DNA of 64,000 nt from positions 8,170,501-8,234,500 of the forward strand of contig OW051470.1 in assembly GCA_932521025.1 (NCBI GenBank), given 5' to 3'. Source of the stretch: Oscheius onirici (Eukaryota > Nematoda > Chromadorea > Rhabditida > Rhabditidae). The position numbers and the translations under genes are program-made. The notes below the pieces were generated by a model. The model searched no databases and was not told the origin of the DNA. It worked only from the letters and a program-made list of their open reading frames with translations. Every line of letters starts with the position of its first letter. The first letter of the stretch is position 1. Shown one piece after another: positions 56,539 to 64,000 of this stretch.

Positions 56539-59500
56539 ATGCCAAGACTTTTTGCGAGAATAGCCTCGCCAGCATTGCCCCGTCCGACATCAAGAAGAAA
56601 ACCGATGAAGGGACACATTGCGTCCCAGCTGCAGCAGCCCAATTCGGCTCATCGGATGCGACGGGGTATGTTTGACTTTTCCCATTGTCTCTCGTTCTCT
56701 TGCCTTGTTTGTTTGAGATTTTCCATCAAAGCCTGTGCCCTAATTAGACCCAGAAACAAATCAATTTCAGAGAAAAAAAAGAAGAGTTTGGGACGTTTTC
56801 TTCTTTTTTGCTTATAGCTCGATTTCTGCCATTTTTTCCACTGACCATTGATTTTTCTTTTGAATAAGCCACTTTATACCGTTTTAGTCACACAATTAGA
56901 TGAACCTGAAGACAGGAAAGTCTGAAAATAAAGAAGAAAATAAATCGAAAAATAGCTTTTTCTTGCCTTGATTGCTTTTTGCCTTTTCGCCGCAAAAAAA
57001 TGTTCGGAATTTATGCGGCAATTTGAACGGTGTCTGTATATTTCAGGGGTTTTTTCGTTGTCATGTTTTGTGGAATTTTCACTGCAAAAAGGCTGTTTTG
57101 CTGGTTTTGAAGCTTGAAAAATAGTGTAAACTGCCAAAATGACTTGCTGAAATGGATAAAAATCCGCCGCAAATAATCCGGGATCGATCATCCAACGTAA
57201 ACGGGGGATAATCATGACGCAAAACACAACTTCTCCATACTTTCACTCATTGTTCGCATGCATTTCTTCAATTTCAGTAGAACCATACGACCCCATGCGA
57301 ACGCCGAGGTCCTCGAGACACGATGTTAATGATCCCATGACAGCTTCCATAGAAGATGAAGAAAGGTGTGTTTCTCTTCTAATGTTTCTGTAGAAAGCGT
57401 ACAAAATTCAGAAACTCCTCGACTCCTTCGCCGTCAAATGAGGGTCGACAAGAGGCCGGAAGCGACAGTCTGATGCCAAAGACTTTCAGATGCACCAAGG
57501 CAAAACGAATCAAGTTTTATAGGAACGGAGACCAGTATTATAAGGTACTTTTTATATTCTTATTTCACTGAATAAACATTTCATAATGTAATTTTACAAC
57601 ATTTTGCAGGGGATGACTTACGCTCTACACACAGACCGAGTGAGAAGCATGAAACCGCTCATGGAGGATCTGGCTCGAACGATGGGCGACTCGCAATATC
57701 TCCCGACAGGCATTAGACATATCTTTACGATCGACGGACAGGTTAGCCTCCATTTTTGCTATTTTTTACCCCAAATACTCAGTTCCACATTACTGAAATT
57801 GACCAGTTCGAGGACGGAGAAGCCTACGTCTGCGCCAGCTCGGAAACATTCAAACCGATGGATTATGTCAATGCAAAGGAGCCGGCTTGGTTTTCGACGC
57901 TCTCCCGATCAAAAAATATCGAAACCTCGCTTCCGGCTCTCTCGCTGAACGATCAGCCACCGGAAGAGACGGATTTCGTCGAGCCGCGAATCATCATCGT
58001 GATACGAAACGGCGTCAAACCAAGAAAAGTAGTCAGACATTTGCTCAACAAGAAAAGTGCCAGGTAAAGATTTTGAAATATTTTTGTGAGACTCGGGGGA
58101 AAGTAAGCTAAAAACTAGAGAGTCTGTGCTGAGGACTGTTGTCTTTGAAACCACAGTCTTCTCTGGAGATGAGAACTACTGGAACAGAAAATTAACCCGA
58201 AATATGGCCCGATCTAGGTGTATTTTTGTTTAAAATCTTGTAACAAACCAATGACGATATTTTGGATTTGGCTGGTTTTTATTGTATCTTTTTAGCAAAC
58301 AACGTGTAGCATTCCAAGCTCCGTCCCAAAAACATGTTCACAAGAAAAAAAGAGTCCGTTATGCTTCTCATTGTTCAAGAAAATACACCTACATTTTCAC
58401 CCAGGTTTGACTAGTTTCATTGACGGAAACGTCCAAATTTGCTCGATTCTACTCGAAGTTCAAAAGTGACTTATCAGCACTTAACTTGTCGCCACGAAAC
58501 TCGTGGCCTCGGACTAACAAACATACTGACAATGAGTCCTCGACAGACACTATTCCGCTTTAGTAGTAGAGAGATTCGAAAATTTTCAGGTCCTTCGATC
58601 AAGTAATGAGAGACCTGACGGCTGTGGTCAAGCTGGACAGCGGAGCAATTAGGAAAATTTTCACAATTACAGGCAAACCGGTCAGTTTTTGCCTTTTTTT
58701 CGTCAATATAACATCACTTTAGGTGACCTGTTTAAAAGGATTCTACGGCCCAGATTTCTGTTTCATAGCCTACGGCAATGAAAAACATCACGCCGATGAT
58801 TTCTACGTCTTATCCGAAGGTAATTTGACATTTTTAATCTTTAAAACGGAGTTTTTAGAGTACAAAAGAGTAGCAGCGGCCAGAAAGGGCAGCTGCCGAC
58901 TGCCGATGAAGACGAGAGTAATGCCGGGCCGAAACGAGTCTATAAGAGAAGACAGATGCGGATCCGTGGTCCCGGATGAACATGGTAAGAAGCAAATCTT
59001 TTACAAAGCAATGTAAATGCGAAATGTGTCCACAGGACATAAAAGAACCTCTTCTTTCCTTTGACTCATAGCCTTATCAGTCAGCTTCAATGGCTCATCT
59101 GGCAGAAGAAAATGGTCCTTTTCCCCTCTAAAAGCACGTAATAACAAATAGTTTTAGCCCGACATCTCCCTCCAGAACTCAGTGGAACGTTCGGAATCGT
59201 CCGACTACTAGGAGACGGAAATACAGCCTTGGTCTACGAGGTTAATCACAAGTAGCCTCTTTTTTTAGACTTAAAATGCTTAAAATTCAGAGAATCCGGC
59301 GACAGAATAGCACTAAAGTTCATTGCGAGAGAGAACACGTTCGGAAAAGAGGCCCTAATCGCCTCGGAGCTCTCGATAATGAAACAAGTCGAAAATGAGC
59401 ACATTGTGCGCATGTTTGAGCACTGGGAAATTGTCGGCAGTTATTATCTCTCACTGGAGCTCGTTGACGTGAGTTTTTGGCATTTTTTTAGTCTTATTTT

Positions 59501-62426
59501 CGGCGAAATTCTAGGGAGGAGACCTCTTTGAGCATCTCTGCAGCGTGAGACGACTGCCGGAACCGGAAGCAGCCTCGCTGACGTTTTGTCTAGCTCAAGC
59601 TCTCAAATATCTACACGAGAAGAACATCTGTCATCGGGATGTCAAGCCGGAAAACTTGCTGGTACGTTTTTTAGTGTTTTTATTTACGAGTCAAGTGTAC
59701 TGAAAAAATGAGAGATTGGGATATTTTCTGGTGCTTTAGCTTCTAGTTGTGCATAAAACTTACGATGGAACAAGAAAGGCACGGAAATATTGTTGAAAAG
59801 TACGCAGAATTGATGAAATTCTGTTAGCAGATAAAAAGCCCGTAACCTGAACACAGTTCCCATCGCTGAATTATAGGTTGCTTCGATTTCTCGCTTTTAG
59901 TTTGTAGAAATTATAACAATCCGAACTGTTCGATAAAGATGAGAAACTTGTAATCTTCTTTAGGGAAAAAATAGTGAAACCAAGTGCTGGGAAAACGCTT
60001 GACTTTGAATCTATTGTGGTCGAGACGACTATTTGATTTCCTTTTCGATAAAACTGGGACCTTCGAGGCTACAGGATGAATTCCAAAATCCTTGTTAGTC
60101 AGCTTGTGATCAGCTTAGCAATACGCAAAGATTGAAGCATGTACAAACTGTTTGCAAAATCGACCGACTTGATCTTGCTCAACGAGCAGCGTTTCTACAC
60201 TACCTTTAGTCATAATGCCTTCTTTCCTACCCTGGACGATTCTAAAACAATCAAGAGAACACATAGATTTATAGCCAAAAAGTACCAAGTTTTTCATTGA
60301 CATCATTCCGGAGGAGTCGTAGATTTGGCAGCCTTAAGCCTAGCCGCCTCTTTTCTTTCCGCGTCGAAGTGCTCGATCATCCAGTCACTACATTCTGTGA
60401 ACCGGATACATCCTCCAATTTCACCTATATTCCTGTCGTCTCTCAAGAATGGCCGTCTACAATTACAGCCAGGGGTCGTGAGGACGTCGCTACAGAACTA
60501 AATTCTAGGATATTTATTTTTGTAGGCTAAAATTCACGGTATGAGGAGTTCTACAAGATGGCTCGCAAACTCGAGCCTTTTCGAAGTAGCTCTCATGTGC
60601 TCCTCTGTGCGAATGGCCGGTACAGTTGCGGGATTCGAGCAGTGGTAGAACGAGAGCCAGGAGGACGAAACACGTCTTCATTTTGATCAGCATTTTGATC
60701 TCCTGAATCTCCAAGACTGATGTTTCCCTTTTCCAACTAATTTTCTTGTTTCTAAAAACACCTTTTTCTAGTTGAATTTGGTAATTGTTCGAGGGAGTAG
60801 CGCTTTTATAAAAGTCTTTCGAAGAATCCTGGGATTCCAGCACCATTAGGTTACGCTACACTGCTAATAAGTGATCGGAAAGAAACTGTTTTGATCCAGT
60901 ACAATGCTGCTTTAGCTGCTCCTTTTATGTATCTCTTGACCATTCACTGCGAAATCTGACATTCGAAACAATCCTACTGTATCTACAAACAACTGAATCT
61001 TGCCACTTTATGGGGCATAGATTAGCTCAAAAAACCGTTTAGAGCTTCAGGAAGTAACGGGAAGAGCTTGTGCTCACTAAAATGTTATTTTTGTTTTAAT
61101 CCAACTATTTTGCAGCTCTACACTCACGCCGACGGTCAAATAGCTCTGAAGCTCGCAGATTTTGGCCTAGCCATCGAGATGCCGCACGACGGAGCTCCGT
61201 TGACGTCAATCTGCGGCACGCCGACCTACGTCGCTCCGGAAGTCTTGCGAGAAAACTACGACCACAGGATCGACAACTGGTCGGCCGGAATCATCATCTA
61301 CGTCATGCTCTGCGGATTTCCGCCATTCCAAAGGTTTTTTCTTTTTCCTCATTGTTTATAGCTAAAATTTAGCACGGAAGGCTCGCAAGAAGATCTTTTC
61401 CGCCAGATTCTTCAGGGCACCTTTACATTCCCGTCACCCTCATGGAATTCGGTATTTTTCTTTTTTCTATTTGAAAATATGCCTAAATTAAGATCTCCTG
61501 GTCAGTAAAACACCTGATTTTGAATCTCGTGACGACGGACGTCAGCCAACGAATGTCGGCTGAAGAAATTCTGAACATGCTGTGGGTACAGTCCAGGGCA
61601 AATGTCCCAGCAGACGTCGAACAGATGGAACAGCTGGCAGTCAGGACGATGATTCCGGAGGAGAATGAAGTCAGTCTTTTATATGTTTGGATCAGAAAAA
61701 CTGGCCCTTTTGTGAGGATTGACTCGTGAAGAAAACTGAACTCATCGTAACTTTTTAACCTTTCGCTGCTAATGGACATATGTTAGGAAATCAGCTGCGC
61801 CACAACATCCACAGTTAGACAAATATTGAGGTGAATATGTTGTGCCAGCGAGATTTTGACCAACATCACTAAAAAAAGGCTGAACAATTGATATTATTTA
61901 CTCTAAAGAAGAGGATATGAATCAGAATCAGATAACTTTTCGCTTCAAGCTCCGTCGTAGCACACCAAAAAATGGTGACCTACACTTTTAGCTGCTTATC
62001 TTGACTGTTTCGTTCGCTGAGTATCCAATAGTTGATCCCGAGCAAATTGATATCGAAGCGAAAACTTAAAGTCATAGTCAACAGACTATTTTTTCGCACA
62101 TTTTAGGAACATTCTGACGGTGAAATTGATTTAAACCACGGTACTCGCTGCTATTAGAGTCACTAGGAGACGGTCATACACAGTGCAAACCTATAGAAAA
62201 TGTTAAAAAAAGTTTAGCCAAAAAATTATTAATTTTCCTACTATCTAGCCTAGGTAGTTTCGGCCAATTTCCCCACTCAAATTGGCCCAATTTCCAGTAA
62301 AATCCAGTAATTTTCCAGATAGACATGGAGGAAACGCAACGCGAGTACTACTTCTCGAGACGAGCCTCAATGGACGAGCTGAGCGAAGTTTCCGGCGAAT
62401 TTTCTTTCCTGCGCAGCTACAGCTAA
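56539..62426 (+). CDS. DCLK: Doublecortin-domain protein kinase (DCLK/ZYG-8)
   Basis: Fifteen exons from ATG 56539 to TAA 62424 join in frame to 691 residues. A basic N-terminus is followed by DCX domain 1 ([20 protein letters not shown]...[13 protein letters not shown]) and DCX domain 2 ([20 protein letters not shown]...[15 protein letters not shown]), which bind microtubules. The kinase has glycine loop [15 protein letters not shown] lysine, [26 protein letters not shown] and [10 protein letters not shown]...CGFPPF. It belongs to the CaMK-like DCLK group; C. elegans ZYG-8 controls spindle microtubule assembly. The last exon (62319-62426) adds a tail with RRASMDEL, a basophilic-kinase or 14-3-3 type site. 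Exon edges are 56665, 57278-57365, 57412-57544, 57610-57741, 57783-58063, 58590-58680, 58723-58819, 58859-58984, 59158-59251, 59291-59468, 59515-59661, 61116-61333, 61373-61451 and 61493-61669. The 1.45-kb intron after PENLL contains an antisense gene. Confidence 0.95.
60303..60693 (-). CDS. Secreted TIL-domain protease inhibitor nested antisense in a DCLK intron
   Basis: ATG 60693 gives [21 protein letters not shown], a clear signal peptide, then [20 protein letters not shown] and [10 protein letters not shown] 41-nt intron (GTGAATTTT...GAATTTAG) joins in phase to [17 protein letters not shown], then [15 protein letters not shown], a charged tail and TGA at 60303. The Cys layout (C...C..SC..., then C...GC.C..P, G.CI....C) is that of the trypsin-inhibitor-like (TIL) fold, though the usual ten cysteines are not all evident. 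Such proteins inhibit serine proteases outside the cell. It lies wholly inside the DCLK intron 59662-61115, on the other strand. GATTCAG precedes the ATG by 9 nt. Confidence 0.65.
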
Positions 62427-62667
62427 AAAGCTCATTTTCTATTTGCTCCATATCCCCCCCCCCCTTTCCCAAGTCACTTATTCCACTCCAAAAAGTTCTA
62501 GTCGCCCCCAGAAATTCATGGTTTTCCGAGAGACGGGAATCACACGCGCTTCTGCCTTTCCCTTTGACCTCAGAGATTGTGCATAATGATCCGCGTGCAA
62601 TGGTGCTTTATTATGTGTTTGTTCATAAATGTATACAATTTCTTTGTTAGAAGATGTTGTTCTTGAC

Positions 62668-63672
62668 TCAACTGATTAGAAAGAACAGATCAGCTGCCAC
62701 GATTCCGGCAAGGAGAAGGAAGAAAATCTGAAAGACGAGAGTCAATTATGGCAGTCAGGATGAGACAGACGTTGGCACAGAGAGCCAGGCCGAAGAGAGT
62801 CCAGTGAAGAGACCATACGAGACCGTCCAGAGAGTAGTCTGGAAGAGTCAGTCTTACAAGTGAAAGGCTGAGAAAAGAGGACTGAAACTAGTGGGAATAA
62901 CAGTAATGGAGATAGCGACTGAGAAGAACAGTGACCAGGACACATACAAAGTAAGAGTCTGAACACTAAATATGTCAGAAAGAGTTATAGTAACTTTCAG
63001 AACGACTGATATGGATGAAGACGTGTCAGTTACAAAAACGGTGAGACATGGTAATAGTTAGAGAGACCGTAGCAGTGTGTAAGACACTTATAATGACTGT
63101 CAGAAGGACTTATAGGAAAGGGGAGAGGTACAGAGACTGAGAGAGACAGGGTTAGTGTCTGACAACTGAGTGTCAGAGAGACAATGCGATAAGCTGTGAC
63201 AGTAACAGGAAGAGACATTACTGACTGTGAGAGGAACAGTTACAGTAAAATAAAATGACAGTGAGACCGTTACTGATTCCGAAAAAGTACTGGAAGAAAT
63301 CCCAGTAGACAGTCGGTTCGAAGTCGGTGGCCACAAAAGGAACAGTCGAGATGATTGCCAGGCCACCGAGCTGAAAGCGATATTATTGTTCGTGTTTCTA
63401 CAGTAATCCGCCAAGATAAAAAATAGTATGGGAGCTACGGGAGGAAGAGGCTTGTATCTTCCTTTTTGAGCAATTTGTCCGGATTTGGAAGAAACCGGAC
63501 GGGTTACTGTAGGTTCAGCATTTTGAACGGCTGAAGCGGAAATTGAGAACACAGAAGAACTTACACGGATTCCAGAAGAGAGTTGGAATAGAGATGAGCA
63601 GAAGGATGGAGGTGATGCTGAGAACTGGACACCAGAGGAGAGGGAAGAGTTCAGTCAGTACCAGTTCTTTGT
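62668..63672 (-). CDS. Four-helix membrane protein, 5' end not found
   Basis: Exons 63565-63672, 63439-63530, 63274-63370, 62771-62838 and 62668-62727 join in frame. They encode helix 1 (VLSITSILLLISIPTLFW), a hydrophilic loop rich in Ser/Lys/Pro, helix 2 (LGGLAIISTVPFV), a loop with FEPTVYWDFFQYFFG, helix 3 (VWSLHWTLFGLALCAN) and helix 4 (FFLLLAGIVAADLFFLIS), ending TGA at 62668. The first exon starts at a TCTAG acceptor, so the start codon lies further right or outside. Introns are rich in GACAGT/ACTGT. It is convergent with DCLK, about 240 nt apart. No family was recognised. Confidence 0.55.
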
Positions 63673-64000
63673 CTAGATTTAATTTCTAACTGAAAATGAG
63701 CATTAAGACGCAATGTCCCGTAACTTTTAGAGGGGGCGGCGATAGGGTACTTCCCATGATCCAAATCGGCTCAAATTTGCAGGAGGCACTATTTGGGACC
63801 AAAATCGTGCATTCCAGACCCTAACTCAAAAACCAAAAAAATTTTTTGGAAATTTTTTCTTTGAATTTTGGATGTCTCAAAATGGCCTTAAACGATAGAA
63901 CAAATGCGTAGGAACATTTTCTGGTTAGGGGTCATGGGGCAAAAAATGCTTCAGAAAAAAGTTATGGACCTTGGAAGTGGACAAAAAACGAATTTTGCGA
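63673..64000. other. Right-edge sequence, nothing assigned
   Basis: Probably intron or upstream sequence of the membrane-protein gene. No open frame or repeat match was recognised. Confidence 0.4.

Overview
The window is animal nuclear DNA. Genes are split by short introns (mostly about 40-70 nt, GT...TTTAG/TTTCAG), intergenic spacers are small, and many genes have a TTTYCAG acceptor a few bases before the first ATG, as expected where a spliced leader is trans-spliced. A CX-module membrane protein, a TIL-domain protease inhibitor and nematode-like orthologue structures (DCLK/ZYG-8, CHIC, GIPC, CK1-alpha) suggest a nematode. The species cannot be named from sequence alone. Exon joins were read by hand from splice consensus and reading frame.

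Positions 1-14.6 kb hold a head-to-tail array of paralogues, all on the minus strand. The two intact members (4096-6083 and 6609-9435) encode N-terminal C2H2 zinc fingers, an acidic linker, a coiled coil, and a C-terminal block of three CX2CX3-4HX4C knuckles like those in Gag of BEL/Pao retrotransposons. Three more members (1015-3645, 10122-12182, 13030-14568) are broken by frameshifts, short tandem duplications or a stop, and a further member runs off the left edge. This array is the most unusual content in the window.

Positions 14.6-18.1 kb are mobile-element debris: an inverted-repeat pair, a GA-rich inverted pair, a dead non-LTR reverse-transcriptase 3' end and a GC-rich double-hairpin repeat. 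Positions 18.2-29.7 kb carry two ribosome-biogenesis genes on the minus strand, the DEAD-box helicase DDX24/Mak5 and the U3 snoRNP WD protein PWP2/UTP1. PWP2 has a 2.3-kb intron containing a compact, TATA-driven gene with an in-frame TAG. PWP2 is divergent from CHIC (plus), which is followed by SBDS (plus). SBDS has a second intronless gene inside its last intron.

Positions 36.1-46.5 kb hold the CX-module membrane protein, a gene-poor stretch, an unrecognised multi-exon gene, a decayed DDE-transposon fragment and GIPC. Positions 47.3-55.1 kb are dense: a BTB protein, a long fold-back repeat, an Ig-like-fold candidate, LAMTOR3, casein kinase I alpha, two small plus-strand genes and an acidic serine-rich protein.

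Positions 56.5-62.4 kb are a complete 15-exon doublecortin-domain kinase. Its 1.45-kb intron contains an antisense secreted TIL protease inhibitor. A four-helix membrane protein gene follows on the opposite strand and runs toward the right edge.

The genes share no pathway apart from the neighbouring ribosome-maturation set (DDX24, PWP2, SBDS). LAMTOR3 (mTORC1 scaffold) and the kinases act separately.
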